Notes: generated from the sequence alone by a model not told the origin. A stretch of DNA of 64,000 bases from Nostoc mirabile CHAB5784 (GCF_020829645.1 NZ_JAIVFS010000009.1:1-64000); one strand, 5' to 3'. Shown: positions 24,072-33,251, numbered from the stretch's first letter. Made by a program: numbers and translations.

Positions 24072-25088
24072 CTATGGGCCAGCATTAACAAAAAGTGCAT
24101 TATTGGTTCCTAGACCGGCACAGATAACCTGACTTGTGCCTAAAGAAGCACAACTAGGATCTGAGACGTATGTACCTCCCAGACCCTGAGGCCCACTCCA
24201 GGAACTGCCATTGAACTGATTAACAAAAAGTTCATTATTGGTTCCTAGACCGGCACAGATAACCTGATTGGTACCTAAGGAAGCACAACTAGGATTTGAG
24301 GCGTATGTACCTCCCAGACCCTGAGGCCCACTCCAGGAACTGCCATTGAACCGATTAACAAAAAGTGCATTATTGGTTCCTAGACCGGCACAGATAACCT
24401 GATTGGTACCTAAAGAAGCACAACTAGGATCTGAGACGTATGTACCTCCCAGACCCTGAGGCCCACTCCAGGAACTGCCATTGAACCGATTAACAAAAAG
24501 TTCATTATTGGTTCCTAGACCGGCACAGATAACCTGACTTGTACCTAAGGAAGCACAACTAGGATTTGAGGCGTATGTACCTCCCAGACCCTGAGGCCCA
24601 CTCCATGAAATGCCATTGAACCGATTAACAAAAAGTGCATTATTGGTTCCTAGACCGGCACAGATAACCTGATTGGTACCTAAGGAAGCACAACTAGGAT
24701 CTGAGGCGTATGTACCTCCCAGACCCTGAGGCCCACTCCAGGAACTGCCATTGAACCGATTAACAAAAAGTTCATTATTGGTTCCTAGACCGGCACAGAT
24801 AACCTGACTTGTGCCTAAGGAGGCACAACTAGGATTTGAGGCGTATGTACCTCCCAGACTTTGAGGCCCACTCCATGAAATGCCATTGAACCGATTAACA
24901 AAAAGTGCATTATTGGTTCCTAGACCGGCACAGATAACCTGATTTGTCCCTAAGGAAGCACAACTAAGATTTGAGACGTATGTACCTCCCAGACTCTGAG
25001 GCCCACTCCAAGCTGCAAGAACTGGTTGGCTTACCAGGGATAAAATTACTGATGTTGTGCCTGTTAAAATTGTAAATTTCTTTTTCAT
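24072..25088 (-). CDS. Secreted seven-repeat beta-propeller-like protein
   Basis: A 338-residue protein with a signal peptide (residues 1-25, cleavage after QPVLA) and then seven tandem repeats of 45 residues. Each begins WSGPQ-(S/G)-LGGTY and carries SCASLGT, QVICAGLGTNN and LFVN(R/Q)FNG. Seven blades of this size and a 'GxxxxLFVxxxNGxxW' rhythm resemble the PLL/fucolectin-type lectin propellers, so a sugar-binding exported role is possible; this is inference. Two Cys per blade could form a disulphide. The repeats alternate two subtypes (NNALFV and NNELFV) and are almost identical in DNA, which means recent internal duplication. It is a single gene with its promoter in 25089-25330. Confidence 0.8.
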   Translation of the reverse strand: MKKKFTILTGTTSVILSLVSQPVLAAWSGPQSLGGTYVSNLSCASLGTNQVICAGLGTNNALFVNRFNGISWSGPQSLGGTYASNPSCASLGTSQVICAGLGTNNELFVNRFNGSSWSGPQGLGGTYASDPSCASLGTNQVICAGLGTNNALFVNRFNGISWSGPQGLGGTYASNPSCASLGTSQVICAGLGTNNELFVNRFNGSSWSGPQGLGGTYVSDPSCASLGTNQVICAGLGTNNALFVNRFNGSSWSGPQGLGGTYASNPSCASLGTNQVICAGLGTNNELFVNQFNGSSWSGPQGLGGTYVSDPSCASLGTSQVICAGLGTNNALFVNAGP

Positions 25089-25726
25089 AGAATCTAATGT
25101 CTTCCTCCTTAATACAGCTCTGTGTTTTGTTGCAAAGATTTAGACAGATGTAAAGTTTTAATTCCTGAATTTTTCTTTCAGTTTGATTGGTATTGTACGA
25201 TGAAACCACGTACCTATTTTGGATTCAGTTTCAGTTCTAAAAGCTACAGAAATCAGTTACAAACCTTTACATTATCCAGTTCAAACTCAGAACCTTCGTG
25301 CGATAGAACTGCTATTATCAGCCGTTACATTAACACTCATCAAATTCAACTCTAGCAAAGTAAATTTTAGGTAAAACTTTGTTTATACCAGAGTTTAAGT
25401 CTGAACAAATCATTCATCAACTTAGTCTGATACTCCGCCGTTAATCGGTTGCATGAGTTGAGACACTTAAGTTTGACTTGAACATCTGACACCTAACAGC
25501 GCTCACGCTTAACGATTCCCAAGTTTTACCTGGGAATGGTAAAATTATGGCTAATTATAATTTGTATTTACAAACACTTTGAAAATTTGCCTTTGCATGG
25601 TCAAATAAGAATGATTTAATATAATTAATTCGTGCAAAAGTGGAAATCTGCGTCATTTTCTTTGCAGATTATGAACTTTAGTATTAGCTTTTGTCGAATA
25701 TCTAATAACTACATGATTATTTAACG
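25089..25726. other. Divergent intergenic region
   Basis: About 640 bases between the propeller gene (minus) and the transporter operon (plus), so it must hold two promoters. I see CCCAAGTTTTACCTGGGAA (imperfect hairpin at about 25519-25537) and long A/T tracts, and no convincing gene; a 77-codon frame at 25122-25355 lacks coding character. Confidence 0.45.
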
Positions 25727-26980
25727 ATGAACAACGCGATCGCTCAGACAACAGCATTATTATCAACTTGCGCTTTACTACTAACAGGCTGTGGTGGTGG
25801 CGGCGGCCCTGTGACTGTGACAAATTCTCCAAATATTACCAGAAATAACACTACAACTGACACCGCCGAGACAACGACTACATCAGGTGCTATTCCCATC
25901 GGTATTGCCTTAGCACAAACCAGCAACGTAGCATTACTTGGTCAAGAGGGATTTGTTGGAGCCAGAATTGCCGAGAAGTATTTCAATAGTAAAGGTGGTA
26001 TTAATGGCACTCCGATTAGATTGGTAAGCCAAGATACTAGCGGTGATGAAGCTGGAGCAATTAACGCTTTTCAAACTTTAATTAACAAAGATAAAGTTGT
26101 TGGTATTGTTGGCCCTACTTTGTCACAGCAAGCTTTTAGTGCTGACCCCATCGCCGAACGTGCTAAAGTCCCAGTTATTGGCGCATCAAATACCGCAAAA
26201 GGAATTCCAGAAATTGGTGATTATGTAGCTCGTGTATCTGCCCCCGTGTCTATAGTTGCCCCTAATTCGCTGAAAGCTGCACTAAAACAGAATCCTCAAA
26301 TTAAAAAAGTGGCAGTTTTTTACGCCCAAAATGATGCTTTTAACAAATCAGAAACGGAGATTTTTCAAACAGCAGTAAAAGAACAAGGGCTAGAATTAGT
26401 AACAGTTCAAAAGTTCCAAACTACTGATACAGACTTTCAAGCTCAAGCTACCAATGCAATTAACTTAAAACCAGATTTGGTAATTATTTCGGGACTAGCT
26501 GCTGATGGTGGTAACTTAGTGCGACAACTGCGAGAACTGGGTTATAAAGGCATAATTATTGGTGGTAATGGTCTGAATACACCCAATGTTTTATCAGTGT
26601 GTAAAGCACTTTGCGATGGTGTACTGATTGCTCAAGCTTACAGTCCTGAATATCCTGGTGAGATTAATAAGGTATTTCGCCAAACCTATATTGAGCAATA
26701 TAAGAAAGAACCAGCCCAATTTACTGGTCAATCTTTTGCGGCGGTGCAGGTGTATGTTGAAGCTCTTAAAGAGTTGGATAAAAAAACCAAAATCAGCACA
26801 TTACCTCTTGAGAAACTGCGGACAGAATTGAACAAGCAAATACTTGCTGGAAAGTATGATACTCCTTTAGGTGAGATTGCTTTTACACCAGTAGGTGATG
26901 TGATTCAAAAGGAATTTTACGTTGCCCAAATTAAGATGGATAAAGATGGAAACACTGGAAAATTCGTATTTATAAAATAG
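25727..26980 (+). CDS. ABC transporter substrate-binding lipoprotein, branched-chain/neutral amino acid type
   Basis: A 417-residue periplasmic binding protein. The lipobox LLLTGC places the lipidated cysteine at residue 22, followed by a glycine run and a Thr/Asn-rich linker. The mature part begins with IPIGIALAQTSNVALLGQEG and contains VVGIVGPTLSQQ, KVPVIGASNTA and GQSFAAVQVYVEAL, features of the LivJ/NatB/UrtA-like HAAT family. It heads the operon with LivH seven bases downstream. Substrate could be neutral or branched amino acids; urea is less likely since no urease or urtE-type linkage is seen. Confidence 0.88.
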   Translation: MNNAIAQTTALLSTCALLLTGCGGGGGPVTVTNSPNITRNNTTTDTAETTTTSGAIPIGIALAQTSNVALLGQEGFVGARIAEKYFNSKGGINGTPIRLVSQDTSGDEAGAINAFQTLINKDKVVGIVGPTLSQQAFSADPIAERAKVPVIGASNTAKGIPEIGDYVARVSAPVSIVAPNSLKAALKQNPQIKKVAVFYAQNDAFNKSETEIFQTAVKEQGLELVTVQKFQTTDTDFQAQATNAINLKPDLVIISGLAADGGNLVRQLRELGYKGIIIGGNGLNTPNVLSVCKALCDGVLIAQAYSPEYPGEINKVFRQTYIEQYKKEPAQFTGQSFAAVQVYVEALKELDKKTKISTLPLEKLRTELNKQILAGKYDTPLGEIAFTPVGDVIQKEFYVAQIKMDKDGNTGKFVFIK

Positions 26981-26987
26981 TTGCAAT

Positions 26988-27938
26988 ATGGATATAACTC
27001 TATTTCTGCAACAATTTTTGAACGGATTATCTATCGGTAGTATCTATGCAATTTTTGCTTTGGGCTATACCTTAGTTTATTCTATTTTGGGCATCATCAA
27101 TTTAGCTCATGGTGCGATTTTTGCCTTGGGTGCATATTTCACTTATGCACTCATGGGTGGTAACTTTGGATTTAACGGCTTGCTAGCTAATGTAGCCCTG
27201 CCGATAAAATTACCATTTGTTATAGCCTTGATTTTAGGAAGTACCTTGGCGGGATTGGTAGGGGTAGTGATGGAACGGGTTGCTTTTCAACCTTTGCGCC
27301 GTCAAGGATCTGATCCCTTGCTAACTGTTGTTTCCAGCTTGGGGGTAGGAGTGGTAATTGTAAATTTAATCCAGTATTTAGTAGGAGCAGAAAGTTACAC
27401 ATACCCCGCAAATACTTACGGTAATTTGCCACCTGCGATTAATTTTGGTAGTCCAGATAATCCAATTCCTATTCGCAGCGTTCAGGTGGTAATTTTTGCT
27501 GTATCAGTGGTGATTGTGGCAATTCTTACCTATTTTATCAATCGGACTAAATATGGTAAGGCAATGCAGGCGATCGCAGAAGATCCAACTACAGCTAGTT
27601 TGTTAGGAATTAATAGCGATCGCTTTATCATTCTAACATTCTTCATCAGTAGTTTTTTAGCAGGATTAGCAGGAACTTTAGTTGCCTCTAGTGTTAGTAT
27701 TGCTGGGCCATATTTTGGCATTACTTTTGGGTTGCGGGGTTTAGCGGTAATTGTCTTAGGTGGTTTAGGTAGTATTCCCGGTGCAGTGGTGGGAGGCTTA
27801 GTAATTGGATTAGTTGAGGCGTTTGTTCCTGCTGAATTCTCTGGATATAAAGACGCAGTAGCCTTTGGAATTTTGTTTATCATGCTATTAGTTAGACCCC
27901 AAGGTTTGTTAGGACGGCGGTTTATTCAAAAAGTTTAA
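26988..27938 (+). CDS. livH: Branched-chain amino acid ABC permease LivH
   Basis: A 316-residue integral membrane protein with about eight spans. LNGLSIGSIYAIFALGYTLV at the start and GLRGLAVIVLGGLGSIPGAV near the end are LivH family signatures; the latter is the EAA-like loop that contacts the ATPases. It starts seven bases after the binding-protein gene. In intact operons livM follows directly; here a Uma2 gene lies between (27953-28555). Confidence 0.92.
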   Translation: MDITLFLQQFLNGLSIGSIYAIFALGYTLVYSILGIINLAHGAIFALGAYFTYALMGGNFGFNGLLANVALPIKLPFVIALILGSTLAGLVGVVMERVAFQPLRRQGSDPLLTVVSSLGVGVVIVNLIQYLVGAESYTYPANTYGNLPPAINFGSPDNPIPIRSVQVVIFAVSVVIVAILTYFINRTKYGKAMQAIAEDPTTASLLGINSDRFIILTFFISSFLAGLAGTLVASSVSIAGPYFGITFGLRGLAVIVLGGLGSIPGAVVGGLVIGLVEAFVPAEFSGYKDAVAFGILFIMLLVRPQGLLGRRFIQKV

Positions 27939-27952
27939 ATAGATGTAGCACT

Positions 27953-28555
27953 ATGAAAACATACACCAGACAAAAACTAACTTTCGAGCAATTTGTAGAA
28001 CAGTGTCCAGAAGAAGGTTTATATGAACTTGTAGATGGAGAAATTGTAGAAGTGCGTGCAACCAGAAATCATGATGATGTCGCCAATTTTATATTGTTTG
28101 GTTTCAATGATGAAATTAGGCGACTAAACTTAAATTATGTAGTTAATAACACAGCAGTCTTTAAAACTATAACTGCCAATGAAATAGAACAAGGGCGTAA
28201 GCCTGATGTAAGTGTTATAGATAAAGATACATGGCGCTCAAATCGTTCTGCGTACTCTGCACTTGAAGAACCTATCCAGTTAGCTGTAGAAGTGACATCA
28301 ACTAATTGGGAAGATGACTACATTGATAAATTGGATGAATATCAACGTTTAGGTATTACAGAATATTGGATTGTAGATTATTTGGCAATTGGACTAAGAG
28401 AGTATTTAGGAAATCCAAAAGTTCCGGCTGTATTTGTTTTTCTATTAGATGCTGAGGGAAAATACCAACGGACACTGTTTAGAGGTTTAGAACGGATTGT
28501 GTCACGAACTTTTCCTGAACTGGCGCTGACAGCAGAGCAAATATTAACAGCTTAA
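27953..28555 (+). CDS. Uma2 family (DUF820) PD-(D/E)XK nuclease-fold protein
   Basis: A 200-residue protein of a family that is hugely expanded in filamentous cyanobacteria. The fold motifs are visible: GLYELVDGEIVEV, GRKPDVSVIDKDTW (the D) and LAVEVTSTNWEDDYIDKLDEYQRLG (E-x-T instead of E-x-K), then ITEYWIVD. The function is unknown; the fold is that of restriction-like endonucleases. It lies between livH and livM on the same strand with 14 and 49-base gaps, so it is co-transcribed with the transporter. It probably arrived by insertion. Confidence 0.88.
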   Translation: MKTYTRQKLTFEQFVEQCPEEGLYELVDGEIVEVRATRNHDDVANFILFGFNDEIRRLNLNYVVNNTAVFKTITANEIEQGRKPDVSVIDKDTWRSNRSAYSALEEPIQLAVEVTSTNWEDDYIDKLDEYQRLGITEYWIVDYLAIGLREYLGNPKVPAVFVFLLDAEGKYQRTLFRGLERIVSRTFPELALTAEQILTA

Positions 28556-28604
28556 TAGTTGATAAAACTGATAGTTTGATTAAGCTTAATCAAAATGTTT
28601 TAAA

Positions 28605-29549
28605 ATGGCTGATTTTTTCGCTACTTATGGTTCTCTAATTGTCTCTATGGTATTAGGGGCGCTAATAGGATTATCGCTTTACTTACCGCTAATGACAGGA
28701 CAATTGTCTTTAGCTAGCCCAGGATTTTATGCTTTAGGTGGGTATATTGCAGCAATTTTATCCACAAAAGTTTTGACATCTAGCAGTACTTTATTTCCCA
28801 TTCCATTGTTATTATTGGAGATGTTAATTGCTGGTGTAATTTGTGGCTTTTTGGGTGTAATAGTGGGAATTCCAGCGTTGAGATTGCGAGGAATTTATTT
28901 AGCGATCGCTACTATCGCTTTTGTGGAAGTTCTGCGCGTCATCTCCCTCAATTTGGATATTACAGGCGGTGCTGTCGGAATTTTTGGCATTCCTCAACCT
29001 TTCCAAACACCAATTGAATATTTATGGATTGCTCTGCCCTTACTATTAATTAGTATGGTGCTGCTTTATCGTTTAGAACGCATCCGTGTAGGAAGGGCTT
29101 TTATCGCTATCCGCGAAGATGAATTAGCTGCGGGTGCAATGGGGATTGATCCTACTTATTACAAAGTTTTGGCGTTTACATTAGGGGCTATACTTGCAGG
29201 GGTTGTAGGTGCAATTAGCGCCCACTTCCTTAATACCTGGAATGCTCGTCAAGGTACTTTTGATGCTAGTATTATATATTTAACTTTTGTTTTGATTGGT
29301 GGTTCGAGAACTTTTTTAGGTTCGGTAGTCGGAGGTATGGTGTTTACAGCCTTACCAGAAATTCTGCGAAGTCTAGCTGATACTGGTGGTTTACCTAATT
29401 GGCTAGCACAATTTTTGCGCGATGGTAGATTAATTATTTTTGGCTTACTAATAGTAATAGGTACAATATTTTTTCCCCAAGGGCTAATTACTCCAGATAT
29501 TTTTCAAAGACGGAAAATCATGAATAAACGAACCGCGAAGGACGCATAG
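28605..29549 (+). CDS. livM: Branched-chain amino acid ABC permease LivM
   Basis: A 314-residue membrane protein. GLSLYLPLMTGQLSLASPGF, ALRLRGIYLAIATIAFVEVL and FVLIGGSRTFLGSVVGG are LivM signatures. It pairs with LivH to form the translocation pore. The last nine residues (MNKRTAKDA after RRKI) are encoded by a dispersed repeat (ACGAACCGCGAAGGACGCA), so the natural C-terminus was replaced when the repeat entered. This tail is cytoplasmic and likely harmless. Confidence 0.92.
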   Translation: MADFFATYGSLIVSMVLGALIGLSLYLPLMTGQLSLASPGFYALGGYIAAILSTKVLTSSSTLFPIPLLLLEMLIAGVICGFLGVIVGIPALRLRGIYLAIATIAFVEVLRVISLNLDITGGAVGIFGIPQPFQTPIEYLWIALPLLLISMVLLYRLERIRVGRAFIAIREDELAAGAMGIDPTYYKVLAFTLGAILAGVVGAISAHFLNTWNARQGTFDASIIYLTFVLIGGSRTFLGSVVGGMVFTALPEILRSLADTGGLPNWLAQFLRDGRLIIFGLLIVIGTIFFPQGLITPDIFQRRKIMNKRTAKDA

Positions 29550-29606
29550 ACACGAAGTGGCTTCCCGCAGGGTAGGGCGCGTTCGCGCAGCGTCTCGCAG
29601 AGAAGT
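29528..29606. repeat. Mosaic repeat at the end of livM
   Basis: ACGAACCGCGAAGGACGCAT, ACACGAAGTGGCTTCCCGCA and CGCGTTCGCGCAGCGTCTCG follow one another. The last word also lies in the kinase gene at about 15877-15903. The block supplies the last nine codons and stop of livM. Confidence 0.7.
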
Positions 29607-29662
29607 AAGAAAAGTTTTAGAGAGTTATTGCGTAAGTTTTATATTCATAATAATATGCACAA

Positions 29663-30454
29663 ATGTCACATAGTATTCCAACAGGTAACAGCAGTATTGT
29701 CTTAGAAGCAAGAGCATTGACTCGCCGCTTTGGTGGTTTAGTGGCGGTAAATAATGTATCTTTTAGTGTAAATAAACATGAGATTTTTGGACTGATTGGC
29801 CCTAATGGTGCTGGCAAAACAACACTGTTTAATTTGATTACTGCTTTCATTCCACCTTCTAGCGGTAAATTAATTTATCAAGGTGCAGAAATTTCCCAAC
29901 TGCGTCCTCATCAAATTGCTGCTTTAGGTATCGCCCGTACTTTTCAAAATATCCGCTTGTTTGGGGAATTATCGGCATTAGAAAATGTGATTATTGCTCG
30001 GCATTTACATACTAAAAGTAATATGATTGCAGGAGTTTTGGGATTACCACCAGCGCCTAGTGAAGAACTTAAAACTAAGCAGAAAGCTTTAGATTTATTG
30101 GATTTGGTGGGATTGAGCGATCGCGCCCACGAAAAAGCCAAAAACTTTGCCTACGGCGATCAACGTCGCTTAGAAATTGCCCGCGCTTTAGCATTAAAAC
30201 CGCAAGTCTTACTTCTCGATGAACCTGCGGCGGGGATGAACCCCAACGAAAAGCAGCAACTCAGTGAATTTATTCGTAGCCTGCGCGATCGCTTCAATTT
30301 AACGATCATCCTCATTGAACACCATGTACCATTGGTTATGGGTTTGTGCGATCGCATTGCTGTATTAGATTTTGGGCAATTGATTGCTTTGGGTGAACCA
30401 GCAGTTGTCAGAAATAATCCGGCTGTAATTGAAGCTTATTTGGGAAATGAATAA
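29663..30454 (+). CDS. livG: Branched-chain amino acid ABC transporter ATPase LivG
   Basis: A 263-residue ATPase. Walker [13 protein letters not shown], a LivG-type Q-loop and [10 protein letters not shown] segment, an ABC signature in this subfamily that reads [15 protein letters not shown], Walker [15 protein letters not shown] in [10 protein letters not shown]. The [11 protein letters not shown] form is normal for LivG. It is 114 bases after livM with a mosaic repeat in the gap. Its partner LivF lies 2.9 kb further on, beyond two genes on the other strand. Confidence 0.93.
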   Translation: MSHSIPTGNSSIVLEARALTRRFGGLVAVNNVSFSVNKHEIFGLIGPNGAGKTTLFNLITAFIPPSSGKLIYQGAEISQLRPHQIAALGIARTFQNIRLFGELSALENVIIARHLHTKSNMIAGVLGLPPAPSEELKTKQKALDLLDLVGLSDRAHEKAKNFAYGDQRRLEIARALALKPQVLLLDEPAAGMNPNEKQQLSEFIRSLRDRFNLTIILIEHHVPLVMGLCDRIAVLDFGQLIALGEPAVVRNNPAVIEAYLGNE

Positions 30455-30476
30455 TATCTGATTATCTATCTTACAA

Positions 30477-31418
30477 TTACAAAACCTGTTGTAATTCCTC
30501 AATATTATTTGCTGTTACAACGTTCCGTAAAATTATCTTCAAACGCTCTATATCATTAATTTCCGTGATTTGTGGCATTAACTGTAACCCGTTGTTGCCA
30601 AATTTTAACTCCAAATTAATTTCAATACTAGAAAGTATTCCTCGCAGCTCTCCGCGTGCTTCTCCGCGTGCTTCTCCGCGTGCTTCTCCGCGTGCCTCTC
30701 CGCGTGCCTCTCCGCGTGCCTCTCCGCGTGCCTCTCCGCGTGCTTCTCCGCGTGCTTCTCCTTCGCGTAAAATTTCTTGATACCAAGGCGACTCACGTAA
30801 CACAGCCATATCCCACCTCATGATTTCTTGAACGAGTGCAGTTTCTAAAACAAACGTAGCAAAAAAAGCTAAGACCGTTTCCAGTTGGTTCAGTTGTTCA
30901 TTAGCACGGAGAATTTGCAATGCTTCTCTAATAGTAGATTCATTTTCACCACCTTTGAGAATGGGTACAAACGGCAGTAAGGATGGTAAGGGTTGTTGAA
31001 AAGCAATATTGACATCAACTTCCCACAGGTTAATTACCCGATAATCTTGTATTGCCCGTAATCCAGCAATATTTGATGTAAAGCTTGTGGGTATTTCGTT
31101 GTTGCCAGTTTTAAGAATGTTAATGAGAACCGGGTATGTTGGCAAGTTATATTTTTCTTCCGCAAGTGCAGCGTATGCACGCATCCGACGTGGCATTTTG
31201 GATTGATAGCGTAATTGCAATTCGTTAAGAAGCAGAAATTCTCCGTGTTGGGGACTGTTGACACGCATTAAAACATCAGTTTCCCGGCTAATCCACTGAA
31301 ATTCGCCACTTACAATTTCTTCAGCAACGACATCAGAAATCTGCGTTACCCATCTTACCCAGTTATCGGGTGCAAGGCTAATTAATTTTTTGGTGCTGAC
31401 ATCGGCAGGCCTTGTCAT
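30477..31418 (-). CDS. Rpn/PD-(D/E)XK-like nuclease-fold protein with GEAR repeat tract
   Basis: A 313-residue protein similar along its length to the neighbour at 32318-33157 (shared ISRETDVL, LNELQLRY, LPTYPVLINIL, IQDYRVINLWE, PLPSLLPFVPIL and MRWDMAVLRESPWYQEI). The family, often fused to a DUF4351-type helical C-terminus, is related to Rpn transposase-like nucleases and is abundant in Nostocales. Before the C-terminal domain are nine GEAR tetrapeptides coded by a 12-base tandem repeat. It lies opposite to and inside the liv operon, its stop 22 bases after the livG stop. Function is unknown. Confidence 0.82.
   Translation of the reverse strand: MTRPADVSTKKLISLAPDNWVRWVTQISDVVAEEIVSGEFQWISRETDVLMRVNSPQHGEFLLLNELQLRYQSKMPRRMRAYAALAEEKYNLPTYPVLINILKTGNNEIPTSFTSNIAGLRAIQDYRVINLWEVDVNIAFQQPLPSLLPFVPILKGGENESTIREALQILRANEQLNQLETVLAFFATFVLETALVQEIMRWDMAVLRESPWYQEILREGEARGEARGEARGEARGEARGEARGEARGEARGEARGELRGILSSIEINLELKFGNNGLQLMPQITEINDIERLKIILRNVVTANNIEELQQVL
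30651..30770. repeat. Nine copies of a 12-base coding repeat
   Basis: Unit TCTCCGCGTGCY on the plus strand, encoding G-E-A-R on the minus strand. Copies 4-7 have CGTGCC, others CGTGCT. Repeats of this type vary in number between strains. Confidence 0.9.
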
Positions 31419-31614
31419 CAGGGTGTAAATGCTCTCAATAAGTAAGATTTATCGTAACTTGAAGTGTGGCATTACACCAAAGAATATCTGTCAGGTAAGA
31501 TTTTGCCTGACAAATATTCCTCAGCAATGTTGGTAACGGCTAGTGATGGGTTTGTGCGATCGCAAGCTATTAAGAATGAGTTACGAAAAAATTTATTTCG
31601 AGATTGTAATGGGA

Positions 31615-31830
31615 TTACAGATTTTTATCCACTTCATCATCATTGCACTTGCCGACTCGAAAATTTCGATTGCATCGTCTGAAATTGTTTAGAGAATGCG
31701 ATACTCGCCTTGATCAACTCGATAAACACCTAAATATTCCTTGAGTTGCTTACAATCTTGAGGTCTAGGATCTTCCGGTAGCAACAAAATTTTAGTCATC
31801 ACCTGCTTAAAAAACTTCGGCTGCAAGGCG
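31615..31830 (-). pseudogene. RelE/ParE-type toxin gene, frameshifted
   Basis: The reading QPKFFKQVMTKILLLPEDPR, then PQDCKQLK, YRVDQGEYRIL is the N-terminal two thirds of a RelE-family toxin. It stops at 31689. With one base added the sequence goes on as [11 protein letters not shown], and after a second shift as [12 protein letters not shown] and a stop at 31615, which match the usual 'xGKRNDDEVYKxL' end. So at least two frameshifts have broken it. Upstream, where an antitoxin should be, only mosaic repeat is left. The N-terminus is also cut by that repeat. Confidence 0.6.
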
Positions 31831-31925
31831 ATGTCTGACGACAAGCCCTCCGGGTTCGGCAGTTGCTTCAAGTCGGGGAACCCGCCCAACGCACTGCCTC
31901 ACCGATGCAGCGTCTACACTTTGTA
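31828..31925. repeat. Mosaic repeat block
   Basis: Contains GATGTCTGACGACAAGCC, CAGTTGCTTCAAGTCGGGGA and CACTGCCTCACCGATGC. The same words recur at 2068, 7428 and 34940. It truncates the RelE relic. Confidence 0.65.
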
Positions 31926-32009
31926 TCAGTTCAACTCTTGCGTAAACGTAGCCCGTCACAAACATCGCTTTCGTGTTTAATAAAAGCAAATTTGCTAAGT
32001 TCCTATATA

Positions 32010-32187
32010 GAATTTGGACAGTCGTTGATTGAATTTGGACAGTCGTTGATTGAATTTGGACAGTCGTTGATTGAATTTGGACAGTCGTTGATTGAATTCG
32101 GGCAGTCGTTGATTGAATTCGGGCAGTCGTTGATTGAATTCGGGCAGTCGTTGATTGAATTTGGACAGTCGTTGATTGAATTTGGGT
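32010..32187. repeat. Tandem array of a 21-base repeat, about 8.4 copies
   Basis: Unit GAATTTGGACAGTCGTTGATT; copies 5-7 have GAATTCGGGCAG. All reading frames stay open because 21 is a multiple of three, which creates false proteins on both strands (EFGQSLI; IQSTTVQ). Confidence 0.92.
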
Positions 32188-32204
32188 AGCCACAAAGGGC
32201 TTAC

Positions 32205-32301
32205 GCACCCTGCTGAATACCTCTTTGCTCAATTTCTTGATACCAAGGCGATTCTCGCAATACTGCCATATCCCACCTCATGATTTGTTGCACTAAAGGC
32301 G
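32205..32301 (-). pseudogene. 97-base duplicated fragment of the neighbouring Rpn-like gene
   Basis: 32205-32301 equals 32481-32577 in the neighbouring gene except one C/T change. It would encode QQIMRWDMAVLRESPWYQEI and then EQRGIQQG, but has no start or end of its own. It lies between the 21-base array and the stop of the intact gene, so the region was locally duplicated or is the scar of a second gene. Confidence 0.85.
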
Positions 32302-32317
32302 ATCGCACCTGTGAAAT

Positions 32318-33157
32318 TTATATAAACAAAATATTCACAAATTCGTCTAAAGAACTCACAGCGATCGCACTATCCATTAAGCTTTCTAATTTTTCCACAC
32401 TCTCGCCTTCAAACCTTACTTCCACTTCATGAGGAATTTCGCCAAAGCGTTGTTCTAATACCCGGATTAGCTGCCGTCGCGCACCCTGCTGAATACCTCT
32501 TTGCTCAATTTCCTGATACCAAGGCGATTCTCGCAATACTGCCATATCCCACCTCATGATTTGTTGCACTAAAGGCGTATCTAACACAAAGCTAGCAAAA
32601 AATGCCAGCAATGATTCTAACTCGTTCAACTGTGCATCTGCTCGTAGCGCCTGTAATGCGCGTTGCACAACTGATACCTCTCCCCCTCCTCGCAGAATTG
32701 GCACAAAGGGTAACAACGATGGTAGTGGTTGCTCAAATACTATTTCAGCATCAATTTCCCACAAATTAATCACGCGATAATCTTGGATAGCACGTAATCC
32801 CAAAAATTCCTGCTCGTAACTATTGACAATAGTTAAGGTGGATGGGGGCGGTAAAATGTTGATCAGTACTGGGTAAGTTGGCAATCGGTAGCGTTCTTGT
32901 GCCAAGGCAGTATATGCTCTCATCCGTAGAGGCATCTGTGCCGTGTAACGCAACTGTAGTTCGTTAAGTACCAGAAAATCTCCGTGAGTAGCACTGTATG
33001 CCTTCACCAACACATCTGTTTCGCGGCTAATCCAGTGAAACTCAGAGCCAAGAATTTCTTTGGCCACAACTTCAGGACGCTGTGTCACCCATTTTACCCA
33101 TGCATCGGGAGCTAAATTAATTAGTCGTTTGCTACCAATATCTGCTACTTTTGCCAC
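32318..33157 (-). CDS. Rpn-like nuclease-fold protein with DUF4351 C-terminus
   Basis: A 279-residue paralogue of the 30477-31418 protein. The N-terminal nuclease-like part has WISRETDVL, DFLVLNELQLRY and LPTYPVLINIL, and the C-terminal DUF4351-type segment is ARRQLIRVLEQRFGEIP followed by SLMDSAIAVSSLDEFVNIL. It lacks the GEAR tract and has IEQRGIQQGA in its place. It lies on the minus strand between livG and livF. The role is unknown; such genes move between loci as cassettes. Confidence 0.85.
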   Translation of the reverse strand: MAKVADIGSKRLINLAPDAWVKWVTQRPEVVAKEILGSEFHWISRETDVLVKAYSATHGDFLVLNELQLRYTAQMPLRMRAYTALAQERYRLPTYPVLINILPPPSTLTIVNSYEQEFLGLRAIQDYRVINLWEIDAEIVFEQPLPSLLPFVPILRGGGEVSVVQRALQALRADAQLNELESLLAFFASFVLDTPLVQQIMRWDMAVLRESPWYQEIEQRGIQQGARRQLIRVLEQRFGEIPHEVEVRFEGESVEKLESLMDSAIAVSSLDEFVNILFI

Positions 33158-33251
33158 AGGACGCTTGATATCTTTATCAGTAACTAATAGTACATCATAA
33201 AGATTGCAGTATTCTGGCGTTGGTTTTTAAGGTCAAGCAAAAGTATTTTTA

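Noticed and set aside
25122..25355. 77-codon plus-strand frame
   Set aside because: Lies in the divergent promoter region, no family features.
31464..31682. 72-codon plus-strand frame
   Set aside because: Antisense to the RelE relic and without recognisable features.
31863..32195. EFGQSLI / IQSTTVQ repeat proteins
   Set aside because: Artefacts of the 21-base tandem array at 32010-32187.
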